Origin: an uncultured Lachnospiraceae bacterium
Lineage (GTDB): Bacteria; Bacillota; Clostridia; Lachnospirales; Lachnospiraceae
Direction of reading: 5' to 3'
Assembly (NCBI GenBank): GCA_902780405.1
Contig: CACZFI010000005.1
Location: 104,626 to 168,625, forward strand
DNA length: 64,000 nucleotides
The notes under the pieces were generated by a model. That model worked only from the letters and a program-made list of their open reading frames with translations, had not been told where the DNA came from and searched no databases. A program made the translations under genes and the position numbers. Position 1 is the stretch's first letter. Each line of letters begins with the position of its first letter. This document shows positions 45,632-56,548 of this stretch, piece by piece.

Positions 45632-48600
45632 ATGCCGGTAGTTATGAATGATAAAAAAGAAGAGCAAATCAATTTTGACGCCATCAGAATTGGTCTTGCA
45701 TCCCCTGAGAAGATTCGCGAGTGGTCCAGAGGCGAAGTAAAAAAGCCCGAGACCATCAACTATAGAACCTTAAAGCCCGAGAGAGACGGTCTCTTCTGCG
45801 AGCGCATTTTCGGACCCAGCAAGGACTGGGAGTGCCACTGCGGTAAGTACAAGAAGATCCGTTTCAAGGGCGTTGTCTGCGACCGATGCGGCGTTGAGGT
45901 CACCAAGGCAAGCGTGCGTCGTGAGCGTATGGGTCATATCGAGCTTGCAGCTCCCGTATCCCATATCTGGTACTTCAAGGGTATCCCCAGCCGTATGGGT
46001 CTGATCCTTGATGTATCTCCGAGATTACTGGAGAAGGTTCTTTACTTTGCAAGCTACATCGTACTCGATGCGGGTACGACAACCTTAGATTACAAGCAGG
46101 TACTTTCCGAGCAGGAGTACCAAAAGGCAATTGAGGACTTCGGCTACGGTTCCTTCCGTGCAGGTATGGGTGCAGAGGCAGTACAGGAGCTTCTTTCTGA
46201 TATCGATCTTGAGAAGGAGTCTACGGAGCTTCGTGCAGAGCTTGTGGATTCCACAGGCCAGAAGCGCGCTCGTATCATCAAGAGACTTGAGGTGGTTGAG
46301 GCTTTCAGAAATTCCAACAACCGTCCCGAGTGGATGATCCTTGACGTGATCCCCGTGATCCCGCCCGATATCCGCCCTATGGTACAGCTCGACGGAGGAC
46401 GTTTTGCAACCTCCGATCTGAACGACCTTTATCGTCGTATCATCAACCGTAACAACCGTCTGAAGAGACTTCTTGAGCTCGGCGCTCCCGATATCATCGT
46501 GAGAAACGAGAAGCGTATGCTCCAGGAGGCTGTAGACGCATTGATCGATAACGGTCGCCGCGGACGTGCGGTAACCGGCCCCGGTAACAGAGCACTGAAG
46601 TCTCTGTCCGATATGTTAAAGGGTAAGCAGGGACGTTTCCGTCAGAACCTTCTCGGTAAGCGTGTTGACTACTCAGGACGTTCCGTAATCGTTGTTGGCC
46701 CCGAGTTAAAGATTTACCAGTGCGGTCTCCCGAAGGAGATGGCCATCGAGCTTTTCAAGCCCTTCGTTATGAAGGAACTTACCGCTCAGGGCAAAGCAAA
46801 TAACGTAAAAGCTGCGAAGAAGATGGTAGAGCGCCTCGAGCCCGATGTTTGGGATGTACTCGAGGAAGTGATCAAGGAGCATCCTGTTATGCTGAACCGT
46901 GCTCCGACGCTCCACAGACTCGGTATCCAGGCTTTCGAGCCCATCCTTGTCGAGGGTAAGGCAATCAAGCTTCATCCCCTTGTATGTACCGCGTTCAACG
47001 CAGACTTCGACGGTGACCAGATGGCAGTGCACCTTCCTCTCTCTGTGGAAGCACAGGCAGAGTGCCGGTTCCTCCTTCTCTCACCCAACAACCTGTTAAA
47101 GCCGTCAGATGGTGGTGTAGTATCCGTTCCTTCACAGGATATGGTACTCGGTATCTACTATCTGACCATGAATAAATATGCAGAGCTCTCCGAGGACGAG
47201 ATCGGTGACAGAAAGATTGTCAAAGAGTATCTTGAGGAGAACGAGAGCGAGAACATTGCCAACTTAAAGAAGGACGCTAAAGACGGTAAGATCGAACTGT
47301 CCGACCTGGTACGTGTGAAGGTGATCCGTAAGCAGTCCAAGGACAAGAAGGAAGTCTTCTTCCGTGATATCGTAAGTACCGTAAGAAACTTCGTCGGACC
47401 TTCCTTCGGCAGTGAGAACCTTGCAATGCTTGCTTACGAGAACAAGGAGATCACACTCCACCAGACCATCAAGGTAAAGCGTACAGCCAAGACCGAGGAT
47501 GGCAAGACCGTAAGCGGTATGATCGAGTGTACACTCGGTAAGCTGATCTTTAACGAGATCATCCCTCAGGACTTAGGCTTCGTAGACAGAAGCATCCCTG
47601 AGAATGCGATCAAGCTTGAGGTTGACTTCCATGTCGGCAAGAAGGGTTTGAAGCAGATCCTTGATAAGTGTATCAACATCCATGGCGCAACCAAGACCGC
47701 TGAGGTACTTGATGATGTCAAAGCTATGGGTTACAAGTACTCCACCAGAAGTGCCATCTCCGTATCCATTTCCGATATGAAGGTGCCTGAAGCCAAGAAG
47801 GCTATCCTTGATGATGCACAGCAGGTGGTAGATAAGATCAACAAGCTCTACGGACGCGGCCTCGTGACCGACGAAGAGCGTTATCAGGCAGTTACATCCC
47901 GTTGGGCAGAGGCCGATGGCAAGCTGACCAAGGCACTCCTTGACGGACTTGATAAGTACAACAACATTTACATGATGGCTGACTCCGGTGCCCGTGGTTC
48001 CGATCAGCAGATCAAGCAGCTTGCAGGTATGCGTGGACTTATGGCAGATACCACAGGTCGTACCATCGAGCTCCCTATCAAGTCCAACTTCCGTGAAGGT
48101 CTTGACGTACTCGAGTACTTCATCTCCGCACACGGTGCTCGTAAGGGTCTCTCCGATACGGCGCTTCGTACCGCCGACTCCGGATACCTCACCAGACGTC
48201 TGGTTGATGTATCTCAGGATCTCATCATCCGTGAGGTAGACTGCTGCGCTTCTTCCGATGAGAAGCCCGGCATGTATGTATCTTCCTTCATGGTCGGAGA
48301 TGAGACCATCGAGAGCTTTGAGGACAGAATCACAGGACGTTATGTGGCAGAGAGCGTATTTGATGCAGAAGGCCGCATGATCGTTAAGAAGAACCATATG
48401 ATCACACCGAAGCGCGCAGCTGATATCCTTGCGAACGGTGTGGACGAGAACGGTGTTCCTTTCCATGAGGAAGGATCCACCAAGATCCGCAGAGATGCGA
48501 GACTGAAGATCCGTACCATCCTTACCTGTAAGTCTCACCTCGGTGTCTGTGCAAAGTGCTACGGCGCGAACATGGCAACCGGACAGGCAGTTCAGGTCGG

Positions 48601-49501
48601 CGAGGCTGTCGGAATCATCGCGGCACAGTCCATCGGTGAGCCCGGTACACAGCTTACGATGAGAACCTTCCATACCGGTGGTGTGGCAGGTGGAGATATC
48701 ACACAGGGTCTTCCGAGAGTCGAGGAGCTCTTCGAGGCAAGAAAGCCGAAGGGACTTGCGATCATTTCCGAATTCGGTGGTACCATCGAGATCCGCGAGA
48801 CCAAGAAGAAGAGAGAGGTTGTTGTAACCAACTCCGAGACCGGCGATTCCAAGGCATACTTAATCCCTTACGGTTCCAGAATCCGTGTACAGGACGGACA
48901 GGTGATCGGTGCCGGCGACGAGCTGACCGAAGGACCTGTAAATCCTCACGACATCCTGAAGATCAAGGGTGTTCAGGCCGTACAGGACTACATGCTCCGC
49001 GAAGTGCAGAGAGTATATCGTCTCCAGGGTGTAGAGATCAACGACAAGCATATCGAGGTGATCGTTCGCCAGATGCTCAAGAAGATCCGCGTGGAGAAGA
49101 GCGGAGATACCGATTATCTTCCCGGTACACTCGTTGACGCACTTGACTTTGAGGAGATCAATGAGCAGCTTGAGGCAGAGGGCAAGGAACTTGCAGAGGG
49201 TACACAGGTAATGCTTGGTATCACCAAGGCATCCCTTGCTACAAACTCCTTCCTGTCCGCAGCTTCCTTCCAGGAGACCACCAAGGTCCTCACGGAAGCA
49301 GCGATCAAGGGCAAGGTCGATCCGTTGATCGGTCTCAAGGAGAACGTACTTCTCGGAAAGCTCATCCCTGCAGGTACAGGTATGAAGCGTTACAGAAGCG
49401 TGCAGCTTGACTCAGGTCTCAACGATTTAGAGATCCCTGAGGATGCAGTTACCGTAACTGACGCAGAAACACCCGCTGAGGAAGCAACCGACGCAGAGTA
49501 A
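45632..49501 (+). CDS. rpoC: RNA polymerase beta-prime subunit
   Basis: Catalytic largest subunit of 1289 residues. The N-terminal zinc finger ([20 protein letters not shown], near residue 70), the catalytic loop [12 protein letters not shown] (near 455) and the second zinc site (CC near 871, then [11 protein letters not shown] near 970) are visible. A trailing acidic tail ([16 protein letters not shown]) ends the protein. It forms an operon with rpoB and ends in a strong terminator. Confidence 0.97.
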   Translation: MPVVMNDKKEEQINFDAIRIGLASPEKIREWSRGEVKKPETINYRTLKPERDGLFCERIFGPSKDWECHCGKYKKIRFKGVVCDRCGVEVTKASVRRERMGHIELAAPVSHIWYFKGIPSRMGLILDVSPRLLEKVLYFASYIVLDAGTTTLDYKQVLSEQEYQKAIEDFGYGSFRAGMGAEAVQELLSDIDLEKESTELRAELVDSTGQKRARIIKRLEVVEAFRNSNNRPEWMILDVIPVIPPDIRPMVQLDGGRFATSDLNDLYRRIINRNNRLKRLLELGAPDIIVRNEKRMLQEAVDALIDNGRRGRAVTGPGNRALKSLSDMLKGKQGRFRQNLLGKRVDYSGRSVIVVGPELKIYQCGLPKEMAIELFKPFVMKELTAQGKANNVKAAKKMVERLEPDVWDVLEEVIKEHPVMLNRAPTLHRLGIQAFEPILVEGKAIKLHPLVCTAFNADFDGDQMAVHLPLSVEAQAECRFLLLSPNNLLKPSDGGVVSVPSQDMVLGIYYLTMNKYAELSEDEIGDRKIVKEYLEENESENIANLKKDAKDGKIELSDLVRVKVIRKQSKDKKEVFFRDIVSTVRNFVGPSFGSENLAMLAYENKEITLHQTIKVKRTAKTEDGKTVSGMIECTLGKLIFNEIIPQDLGFVDRSIPENAIKLEVDFHVGKKGLKQILDKCINIHGATKTAEVLDDVKAMGYKYSTRSAISVSISDMKVPEAKKAILDDAQQVVDKINKLYGRGLVTDEERYQAVTSRWAEADGKLTKALLDGLDKYNNIYMMADSGARGSDQQIKQLAGMRGLMADTTGRTIELPIKSNFREGLDVLEYFISAHGARKGLSDTALRTADSGYLTRRLVDVSQDLIIREVDCCASSDEKPGMYVSSFMVGDETIESFEDRITGRYVAESVFDAEGRMIVKKNHMITPKRAADILANGVDENGVPFHEEGSTKIRRDARLKIRTILTCKSHLGVCAKCYGANMATGQAVQVGEAVGIIAAQSIGEPGTQLTMRTFHTGGVAGGDITQGLPRVEELFEARKPKGLAIISEFGGTIEIRETKKKREVVVTNSETGDSKAYLIPYGSRIRVQDGQVIGAGDELTEGPVNPHDILKIKGVQAVQDYMLREVQRVYRLQGVEINDKHIEVIVRQMLKKIRVEKSGDTDYLPGTLVDALDFEEINEQLEAEGKELAEGTQVMLGITKASLATNSFLSAASFQETTKVLTEAAIKGKVDPLIGLKENVLLGKLIPAGTGMKRYRSVQLDSGLNDLEIPEDAVTVTDAETPAEEATDAE

Positions 49502-49520
49502 ATTCTGACAAGACACATAG

Positions 49521-49556
49521 AAAGCACCCGACCCGTTACGGGCCGGGTGCTTTTTT
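49521..49556 (+). terminator. Terminator of rpoBC
   Basis: AAAGCACCCGACCCG-TTA-CGGGCCGGGTGCTTTTTT. Confidence 0.93.
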
Positions 49557-49572
49557 GTTAGCATTGATGGTT

Positions 49573-49650
49573 TACAGTTCCGGAGCGCGAGGGATGATCT
49601 ATAGCGCACAAAATGGTTTGTGCGCGGTGATCGTCCCGGGAGCGGAGGAA
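49573..49650. repeat. Interspersed repeat, copy 2 (downstream of rpoC)
   Basis: ACAGTTCCGGAGCGCGAGGG, ATCTAT, then GCGCACAAAATGGTTTGTGC and GCGGTGATCGTCCCGGGAGC. The GCGCACAAA-ATGG-TTTGTGCGC part is a perfect palindrome with a 4-nt loop. It matches copy 1 at 41453-41630 but lacks the extra segment. Confidence 0.75.
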
Positions 49651-49757
49651 CGGCAGGTAAAATGGAACATTGGGAGCAACGGAATGCCAGACCTGATGCC
49701 GTAACAGAGGGTTGGTGGTTTTGTTCATTTTTTGTACACAATTTCCCGTGACTGTGG

Positions 49758-49763
49758 TATAAT
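49758..49763 (+). promoter_or_regulatory. Extended -10 promoter of the EAL fusion gene
   Basis: TGGTATAAT (extended -10 form), with no good -35 at the usual distance; the ATG lies 32 bp further. Confidence 0.55.
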
Positions 49764-49794
49764 TACTTCATCACATTAATGTGAGGTATTGAGG

Positions 49795-52700
49795 ATGGGT
49801 TTAGATAGGAGAAGATTCGCGATCTACGTCGGAGACGCGAATGAGGGGTATCAAAATCGCTTTATCTGCGGATTTCTGAAACAGGCATTTGGTGATAACA
49901 CGGATGTCTGTGTTTTCTCTATGTATCGAAAGTACCAGGACACGGAAGTAAGAGAGCAGGCGGACGCCAATATCTTTCAATTGGCGAATCCGGATCTTTT
50001 TGATGCGATCATAATCCTGAAGGACAGTATCCAGACGGCCGGCGTTGCCGAGGTGATCGAGGAGAAACTTCATGGGTCCTACAAGAAACCCGTTGTTGTG
50101 ATCGAGCGAGAGAGCGCTTATTATCCGAGCATTTGCACGGACGGATATGCACTGATGGTTGCGACCGTGAACCACATGATAGAAGTGCATGGATATAAAG
50201 ATATCGCTTTCCTGACCGGAAAGCGTTGGCATAAGCATGCGCAGATGCGTATGAAGGCTTACCGTGAGGCAATGCAGGCACACGGACTTCCTGTGAAGGA
50301 AAAGAGGATCTATTTCGGTGACTTCTGGTACACCAGCGGTGAGCAGTGCGTGATCGAGATGCTGGAAAGCGGAGATCCGCTTCCTGAAGCGATCATATGC
50401 GCAAACGATGCCATGGCCATCGGACTCTGCGATGCCCTGACGAAGAGGGGCTACAGAGTGCCCGAGGATATTGCAGTTGCGGGATATGATTCCACGGATG
50501 AGGGTGCGGACAGCCCCAAGGCACTGACCTCTGCGCTTGTACCAGCCTTTGAGTGCGGCGAGTACGCTGCAAAGTATGTCGATGCGTTAATCAAAGGAGA
50601 GAAGATGCAACCCTTCTCCATCGAGCCGAAGCTCTTTATTGGTGAGACCTGCGGATGTGAACTTCCCGCTGCACTTGTAAAACGCGGATGCAGACCCAAG
50701 TGGAGCACCGATGTTTCAGAGGAAGGATTCCTCTCCGTGAACAACACCATGTCCGAGGATCTGCTTGCACAAAATGAACTGTCTGATTATTTGCAGGCAG
50801 TATACTCTTATGCGTACCAGCTGAGAGCAGATACATTTCAATTGATGATCAATTCCCCCTGGTTGCAGATGGCGTCCCGTCCGGACCTCCACTGCATGAA
50901 CAAGGGTTACTCCCCGAAGGTGCTGCACGCCATGCGCTACAATCGCGAAGGCCAGGACAGTTTTGTGGGCACGGACCGGATGTTTGACACCGCGTCCATG
51001 CTTCCAGATCTTTCCGAACCCTCCGAGAAGCCGAGAGCATTCTTCTTTACGCCCGTGTTCTGCGAAGCGGAGTGCTTCGGTTATGCGGTGGTCGGCTACG
51101 GAGATTCTGTGCGGACCTATGATGAGATTTACCGCATGTGGGTGAACACGGTGGCAAGAGGTTTCGAGAGTCTTCGTAAGACTGTGGCCTTAAGACAGCT
51201 TCTGGTAAGATACGGAGCCGGCAAGGGACTTCGCGCAAATGCGGAGGTCGGTGCGATCGAGAAACTCGGACCGGAAGAGAAAAAGACGCTTGAACTCGTT
51301 GATCGGATCCTCGATGAGAATCTGCTCACGTATCATTTCCAGCCAATCGTAAAAGCTACGGACGGCGAGATCTACTCCTACGAGGCGCTGATGCGCTCCG
51401 GCACGGAGGAAGTGGTGAGTCCTCTCACCATCATCAAGTACGCCAATATGCTCGGACGTCTGCCCGACGTGGAGCGAGCTACATTTATGAATGTCTTCAA
51501 GATCATCGACGAGGGCAAGTCGAGACCTGAGGGCAAGAAGATCTTCATCAACAGTATCCCGGGCGTCAAGATGGCGAATGACGACACCTCAAGGATCGAG
51601 ATCCTTCTTGAGAAGAATTCCGACACCACGGTCGTGGAGTTTACCGAGGAATCCCAGTTAGAGGATGAAGATCTTGACAGAATTCAGAATTTCTTCGGCA
51701 GACTCAAACTTGAGACTGCACTTGACGATTACGGAACGGGTTACTCCAACATCAACAACCTGCTCCGCTATATGCCGAACTACGTAAAGATCGACAGGTC
51801 CCTGCTCTCCAACATCCAGGATGATGTGCAAAAGCAGCACTTTGTCCGTGAGATCGTGGGATTCTGCCATGACAATCGCATCATGGCGCTCGCAGAAGGC
51901 GTTGAGACAACAGAGGAGCTTCGCACGGTGATCAATTTAGGCGTGGACCTGATCCAGGGCTACTACACCGGACGTCCCGCACCCATGATGATCCCGAGGA
52001 TCGATGATCGTGTGAAGGAGGAGATCATTGCCTTCAGGAACGAGCGCGAAGCGGGCGTGATAAAACGTGTCTACGAGGCGGGCAAGACCAATCGTATCTT
52101 CCTCAATACGCTCATGAAGGACGGCTGCACCGAGATCATGATCGGCGGCGAGAACATGGTATACAGAGACATCTCCATCATCGGTATGGTGAATGTCGAA
52201 TCCAACATCAGGATTCATATAAAGTCCGGCTACGAGGGACAGATCATGCTCGAGAATGTCTCCCTGATCGGAGCGCCCGACAGACCCTGTATCGATTTGG
52301 AGTCCGGTGCGGATGTAACCCTGGTCTTCCACGGAGACAACAAATTCAAGCAGGGCGGTATCCGCGTACCCGAGGGCGCGACGCTCATTACAGAGGGCGA
52401 GGGTAATCTGCGCATCCTGCTTCAGGAAGGTTTCTTCTACGGTATCGGCAACGATATCCATCACAGGAACGGACACATCGTCTTCCATCAGGACGGACGT
52501 ATCAAGATCGATGCGAACGGCAAGGTCGGTATCGGTATCGGATCCGGCCTCGGAGGAAAGATCGAGATACAGAAGGGCCAGTATCATATCGAGTGTAACT
52601 CGGAATCCGGCGTCGGTATCGGTGCATTTACCGGACCGGTCAGACTGTCGATCTGCGACTGCTGGCTGGAGTCCAATATGACGGTTACCAAGGGTGTGTG

Positions 52701-53145
52701 CATCGGCTGCCTTGAAGGCGGTGCGGACATCTTTATCGAGAGAGCAACGGTACGCTGCTATGGTGGCGCCACCGAGTTTGTCGGTATCGGTACATTGTCC
52801 GGCGGTGAGGCGAAGATCCATATCGCGCATGCAACATCAGAGATCGAAACACGGGCGGACTTTTCCACGGCGGTCGGCGCATTGGAGGGAGACAGCTGGG
52901 TTCATATGGAATTCCTCTCCGTCCGCTACGATATTGCGGGCAAGCGGGCGCTGGTATTCGGCGGATACGGACGCATCGTGGGCGTGGAGCTTTTCAACGC
53001 CGACACGAAGATCGACGTACACAACGGCTTAGAGACCGAGGCAACCATGTCCGGAGGCTTTGTGCGCATCCTGAACGGACGCCGCAGAATCTACGTGAAT
53101 GACAGCGAAGTGGACATCCCCATTGCCTTCGAAAATGACATCTAA
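49795..53145 (+). CDS. Fusion: LacI-type sugar-binding sensor + EAL phosphodiesterase + beta-helix domain
   Basis: A 1116-residue soluble protein. Residues 5-290 have the periplasmic-binding fold of LacI-family regulators (AIICANDAMAIGLCDALTKRGYRVP, VAGYDSTDEG) but no helix-turn-helix. Residues 320-500 are an unassigned sensor-like part. Residues about 505-750 are an EAL domain for cyclic-di-GMP cleavage with all key motifs: YEALMRSG, FINSIPG, VVEFTEES, LDDYGTGYSN, YVKIDRS, ALAEGVETTEE, QGYYTGRPAP. Residues 790-1116 consist of repeated short beta strands, many as GIGIGSGLGGKIEI or VGIGAFTG, consistent with a right-handed beta-helix or carbohydrate-binding-like module. No membrane span is seen. 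ATG 49795 is favoured over the TTG at 49789 because GAGGT lies 7 bp upstream. It probably couples ligand sensing to c-di-GMP breakdown. Confidence 0.85.
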   Translation: MGLDRRRFAIYVGDANEGYQNRFICGFLKQAFGDNTDVCVFSMYRKYQDTEVREQADANIFQLANPDLFDAIIILKDSIQTAGVAEVIEEKLHGSYKKPVVVIERESAYYPSICTDGYALMVATVNHMIEVHGYKDIAFLTGKRWHKHAQMRMKAYREAMQAHGLPVKEKRIYFGDFWYTSGEQCVIEMLESGDPLPEAIICANDAMAIGLCDALTKRGYRVPEDIAVAGYDSTDEGADSPKALTSALVPAFECGEYAAKYVDALIKGEKMQPFSIEPKLFIGETCGCELPAALVKRGCRPKWSTDVSEEGFLSVNNTMSEDLLAQNELSDYLQAVYSYAYQLRADTFQLMINSPWLQMASRPDLHCMNKGYSPKVLHAMRYNREGQDSFVGTDRMFDTASMLPDLSEPSEKPRAFFFTPVFCEAECFGYAVVGYGDSVRTYDEIYRMWVNTVARGFESLRKTVALRQLLVRYGAGKGLRANAEVGAIEKLGPEEKKTLELVDRILDENLLTYHFQPIVKATDGEIYSYEALMRSGTEEVVSPLTIIKYANMLGRLPDVERATFMNVFKIIDEGKSRPEGKKIFINSIPGVKMANDDTSRIEILLEKNSDTTVVEFTEESQLEDEDLDRIQNFFGRLKLETALDDYGTGYSNINNLLRYMPNYVKIDRSLLSNIQDDVQKQHFVREIVGFCHDNRIMALAEGVETTEELRTVINLGVDLIQGYYTGRPAPMMIPRIDDRVKEEIIAFRNEREAGVIKRVYEAGKTNRIFLNTLMKDGCTEIMIGGENMVYRDISIIGMVNVESNIRIHIKSGYEGQIMLENVSLIGAPDRPCIDLESGADVTLVFHGDNKFKQGGIRVPEGATLITEGEGNLRILLQEGFFYGIGNDIHHRNGHIVFHQDGRIKIDANGKVGIGIGSGLGGKIEIQKGQYHIECNSESGVGIGAFTGPVRLSICDCWLESNMTVTKGVCIGCLEGGADIFIERATVRCYGGATEFVGIGTLSGGEAKIHIAHATSEIETRADFSTAVGALEGDSWVHMEFLSVRYDIAGKRALVFGGYGRIVGVELFNADTKIDVHNGLETEATMSGGFVRILNGRRRIYVNDSEVDIPIAFENDI

Positions 53146-53163
53146 AAACCTGCAAATTTGCTG

Positions 53164-53193
53164 TTGACAAGAATCGCATTGAAAGCGTATAAT
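53164..53193 (+). promoter_or_regulatory. Promoter of the rpsL-rpsG-fusA operon
   Basis: Consensus TTGACA (53164-53169), 18 bp, TATAAT (53188-53193), only 19 bp after the EAL gene stop. Confidence 0.85.
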
Positions 53194-53195
53194 AT

Positions 53196-53240
53196 CATAG
53201 CGTGTCTGGGTACAGAAACCGGACATGCTATGATTTTTTT
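53196..53240 (+). promoter_or_regulatory. 5'-terminal hairpin plus U-tract in the rpsL leader (possible attenuator)
   Basis: CATAGCGTGTCTGG (53196-53209) pairs with CCGGACATGCTATG (53219-53232) with two G-T pairs and a 9-nt loop, followed by ATTTTTTT (53233-53240). The predicted transcript start is at about 53200, so the stem would form at the very 5' end of the mRNA, 20 bp before the rpsL ribosome site. It may terminate transcription in a regulated way or protect the mRNA end. Confidence 0.6.
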
Positions 53241-53258
53241 ATGAATGGAGGTGAAAAC

Positions 53259-53672
53259 ATGCCTACTTTTAACCAGTTAGTACGTAAGGGAAGACAGACT
53301 GTGGAGAAAAAGTCTACTGCACCCGCACTCTTAAGAAGCTACAACTCTCTTAAGAAGAAGCCTACCGATACTGCTTCACCGCAGAAGAGAGGTGTCTGCA
53401 CAGCAGTGAAGACCGCTACTCCGAAGAAGCCTAACTCAGCTCTTAGAAAGATTGCCAGAGTTCGTTTGTCCAACGGAATCGAGGTAACCAGCTACATCCC
53501 CGGTGAAGGTCACAACCTTCAGGAGCACTCTGTTGTTCTGATCCGTGGTGGTAGAGTTAAGGATCTCCCCGGTACCAGATACCACATTATCCGTGGTACA
53601 CTCGATACCGCAGGAGTTGCTAAGAGACGTCAGGCACGTTCAAAGTATGGTGCAAAGCGTCCGAAGGCGTAA
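53259..53672 (+). CDS. rpsL: 30S ribosomal protein S12
   Basis: Decoding-centre protein of 137 residues. [15 protein letters not shown] keeps the Lys equivalent to E. coli K43 and [13 protein letters not shown] the one equivalent to K88, the streptomycin-sensitive states. The ATG at 53259 follows GGAGGTG; an open frame extends upstream into the leader but starts with non-family sequence. Confidence 0.97.
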   Translation: MPTFNQLVRKGRQTVEKKSTAPALLRSYNSLKKKPTDTASPQKRGVCTAVKTATPKKPNSALRKIARVRLSNGIEVTSYIPGEGHNLQEHSVVLIRGGRVKDLPGTRYHIIRGTLDTAGVAKRRQARSKYGAKRPKA

Positions 53673-53740
53673 GCAACATACACTAACTTAGTGCGAGAAA
53701 GTATGGTTATGTTTTCACAGATATAAACAGATTTCCGCAC

Positions 53741-53769
53741 GTACACGCGTAAGAACAACGCGTGAGTAC
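53741..53769 (+). other. Hairpin in the rpsL-rpsG gap
   Basis: In the 131-bp gap, GTACACGCGT and ACGCGT-GA-GTAC form a stem with loop AAGAACA, 34 bp before the rpsG start. In E. coli the str operon is controlled by S7 binding in this same gap, so a similar role is possible but unproven. The rest of the gap shows nothing else. Confidence 0.4.
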
Positions 53770-53803
53770 CTAAGATCTAATAATAATTAAGGAGGGAAGA
53801 ACC

Positions 53804-54274
53804 GTGCCACGTAAAGGACATATCGCAAAGAGAGACGTTTTAGCGGATCCTATCTACAACAACAAAGTGGTTACCAAGCTTATCAACAACATTATGCTTG
53901 ATGGTAAGAAGGGTGTTGCACAGAAGATCGTGTACGGTGCATTTGACCGTATCAAGGAGCAGACCGATAAGGATCCCATTGAGGTGTTCGAGGCTGCCAT
54001 GAACAACGTTATGCCCCAGCTCGAAGTTAAGGCAAGACGTATCGGTGGTGCAACATACCAGGTACCGATCGATGTAAGACCGGACCGTAGACAGGCACTC
54101 GGACTTCGTTGGATCACAGCTTTCTCACGTGGAAGAACTGAGAAGACTATGGAAGAGAGACTCGCTGCTGAGCTCATCGATGCATCCAACAATACCGGCG
54201 CATCTGTCAAGAGAAAAGAAGAAATGCACAGAATGGCAGAGGCAAACAAGGCGTTTGCTCATTACAGATTCTAA
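53804..54274 (+). CDS. rpsG: 30S ribosomal protein S7
   Basis: Primary 16S rRNA-binding protein of the small-subunit head, 156 residues. The start is GTG at 53804 with GGAGGGAAGAA upstream; the family N-terminus [11 protein letters not shown] follows. [19 protein letters not shown] is the conserved central segment. It lies between rpsL and fusA as in the standard str operon. Confidence 0.97.
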   Translation: MPRKGHIAKRDVLADPIYNNKVVTKLINNIMLDGKKGVAQKIVYGAFDRIKEQTDKDPIEVFEAAMNNVMPQLEVKARRIGGATYQVPIDVRPDRRQALGLRWITAFSRGRTEKTMEERLAAELIDASNNTGASVKRKEEMHRMAEANKAFAHYRF

Positions 54275-54298
54275 TTTTTAAAGAAGGAGGAAATAGCC

Positions 54299-56443
54299 TT
54301 GGCTGGAAGAGAATACCCGCTTGAGAGAACCAGAAATATCGGTATCATGGCACACATCGATGCCGGTAAGACAACTCTCACAGAAAGAATTCTTTATTAT
54401 ACCGGTGTTAACTACAAGATCGGTGAGACCTACGAAGGTACTGCTACCATGGACTGGATGGAGCAGGAGCAGGAGAGAGGTATCACGATCACATCTGCGG
54501 CTACTACCTGTTTCTGGACTGTTCAGGAGCAGACCAAGCCGAAGGCAGGCGCACTTGCGCATCGTATCAACATCATTGACACTCCGGGCCACGTTGACTT
54601 CACCGTAGAGGTTGAGCGTTCCCTGCGTGTACTTGATGGCGCTGTCGGCGTATTCGATGCAAAGGGTGGCGTTGAGCCCCAGTCTGAGAACGTATGGCGT
54701 CAGGCTGATACCTATCATGTACCCCGTATGGCATTCGTCAACAAGATGGATATCCTGGGTGCAGATTTCTACAACACTGTAGAAGAGATTAAGACAAGAC
54801 TCGGCAAGAGACCTGTTGTAATCAACCTTCCCATCGGTAAGGAGGATTACTTCCAGGGAGTCATCGACCTGTTCGAGATGAAAGCATACATCTACAATGA
54901 TTCCAAGGGAGAGGATATCACCATTACCGATATCCCCGACGATATGAAGGAAACTGCCGAGAAGTTCCATACCGAGCTCGTAGAGGCTTGCTGTGATCAG
55001 GATGAAGACCTCATGATGATGTATCTTGAGGGTGAGGAGCCTTCCATCGAGCAGCTTAAGGCAGCTCTTCGTAAGGCAACTTGCGCACACATCGAGGACG
55101 CAGCCGGCGAGAAGACCAGAGTTGTTCCCGTATGCTGCGGTTCCGCGCATCAGAACAAGGGTATCCAGAAGCTCCTTGACGCAGTCATCGAGTTCATGCC
55201 CGCTCCTACAGATATCCCTGATATCAAGGGTACCGATATGGACGGCAACGAGGTTACCAAGAAGTCTTCCGACGACGAGCCTTTTGCAGCACTTGCATTC
55301 AAGATTGCAGCTGATCCCTTCGTAGGTAAGCTTGCATTCATCAGAGTATATTCAGGTACTCTCAATAAGGGATCCTATGTGCTTAACGCAACCAAGGATT
55401 CCAAGGAGCGTGTAGGACGTATCGTACAGATGCACGCAAATGACCGTAAGGATATCGATATCGTATACTCAGGCGATATCGCTGCAGTTGTAGGTCTGAA
55501 GAACACCACAACAGGTGATACCATCTGCGACGAGCAGCATCCGGTTATCCTCGAGTCCATGGAGTTCCCGGATCCCGTTATCGAGCTCGCAATCGAGCCC
55601 AAGACAAAGGACGGCCAGGACAAGCTCGCTACTGCACTTGCAAAGCTTGCTGAAGAGGATCCTACATTCAAGACACATACCGATCAGGAGACAGGCCAGA
55701 CCATCATCGCAGGTATGGGCGAGCTCCACTTAGAGATCATCGTAGACAGACTTCTCCGTGAGTTCAAGGTAGAAGCAAATGTCGGCGCACCTCAGGTTGC
55801 TTACAAGGAAACCTTTACCACACCCGTGGACGTGGATTCCAAGTACGCTAAGCAGTCCGGTGGTCGTGGTCAGTACGGACACTGTAAGGTTAAGTTCGAG
55901 CCGATGGATCCCAACGGCGAGGAGACCTTCAAGTTCGAGTCCACTGTTGTCGGCGGTAGCATCCCGAAGGAGTACATTCCTTCCATCGGTGAAGGTATCG
56001 AAGAGGCAACTCAGGCAGGTATCCTGGGTGGTTTCCCCGTACTCGGTGTATATGCGAACGTATACGATGGTTCTTACCATGAAGTCGACTCTTCCGAGAT
56101 GGCATTCCACATTGCCGGTTCCATGGCATTCAAGGAGGCTATGCAGAAGGGTAATCCCGTACTTCTTGAGCCGATCATGAAGGTTGAGGTTACTATGCCC
56201 GCTGATTACATGGGCGATGTTATCGGTGACTTGAACGCACGTCGTGGTCGTGTAGAGGGTATGGAGGACGTAGGTAACGGTAAGCTTGTTAAGGCTTATG
56301 TACCTCTCGCAGAGATGTTCGGTTACTCTACAGACCTTCGTTCCAAGACTCAGGGACGTGGTAACTACTCCATGTTCTTCGAGAAATACGAGCAGGCTCC
56401 GAAGTCCGTACAGGACAAGGTAATCGCTGCCAAGAAGGGCTAA
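54299..56443 (+). CDS. fusA: elongation factor G
   Basis: Translocation GTPase of 714 residues. It appears to start with TTG at 54299, right after [35 protein letters not shown] follows and matches the family. GTPase motifs: AHIDAGKTT (G1, residue 18), DTPGHVDF (G3), NKMD (G4). Domains II to V are complete. It closes the operon of three; tuf has its own promoter. Confidence 0.97.
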   Translation: MAGREYPLERTRNIGIMAHIDAGKTTLTERILYYTGVNYKIGETYEGTATMDWMEQEQERGITITSAATTCFWTVQEQTKPKAGALAHRINIIDTPGHVDFTVEVERSLRVLDGAVGVFDAKGGVEPQSENVWRQADTYHVPRMAFVNKMDILGADFYNTVEEIKTRLGKRPVVINLPIGKEDYFQGVIDLFEMKAYIYNDSKGEDITITDIPDDMKETAEKFHTELVEACCDQDEDLMMMYLEGEEPSIEQLKAALRKATCAHIEDAAGEKTRVVPVCCGSAHQNKGIQKLLDAVIEFMPAPTDIPDIKGTDMDGNEVTKKSSDDEPFAALAFKIAADPFVGKLAFIRVYSGTLNKGSYVLNATKDSKERVGRIVQMHANDRKDIDIVYSGDIAAVVGLKNTTTGDTICDEQHPVILESMEFPDPVIELAIEPKTKDGQDKLATALAKLAEEDPTFKTHTDQETGQTIIAGMGELHLEIIVDRLLREFKVEANVGAPQVAYKETFTTPVDVDSKYAKQSGGRGQYGHCKVKFEPMDPNGEETFKFESTVVGGSIPKEYIPSIGEGIEEATQAGILGGFPVLGVYANVYDGSYHEVDSSEMAFHIAGSMAFKEAMQKGNPVLLEPIMKVEVTMPADYMGDVIGDLNARRGRVEGMEDVGNGKLVKAYVPLAEMFGYSTDLRSKTQGRGNYSMFFEKYEQAPKSVQDKVIAAKKG

Positions 56444-56463
56444 TACATTTACAGAAAATGTGC

Positions 56464-56492
56464 TTGCAAAGAAGTGCCCTTTTTAGTACAAT
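56464..56492 (+). promoter_or_regulatory. Promoter of tuf
   Basis: TTGCAA (56464-56469), 17 bp, TACAAT (56487-56492). A small CCCCCGAAGGGG hairpin lies in the leader near 56513-56524, shortly before AAGGAGGAA. Confidence 0.75.
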
Positions 56493-56548
56493 ACAGATTA
56501 GCTGATTAATACCCCCGAAGGGGACATATTAAGGAGGAATTTTTCAAA

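Noticed and set aside
51937..52830. Minus-strand open frame of 297 codons opposite the EAL fusion gene
   Set aside because: It has no start signal and no known motif, and the sense strand encodes clear EAL and beta-repeat protein.
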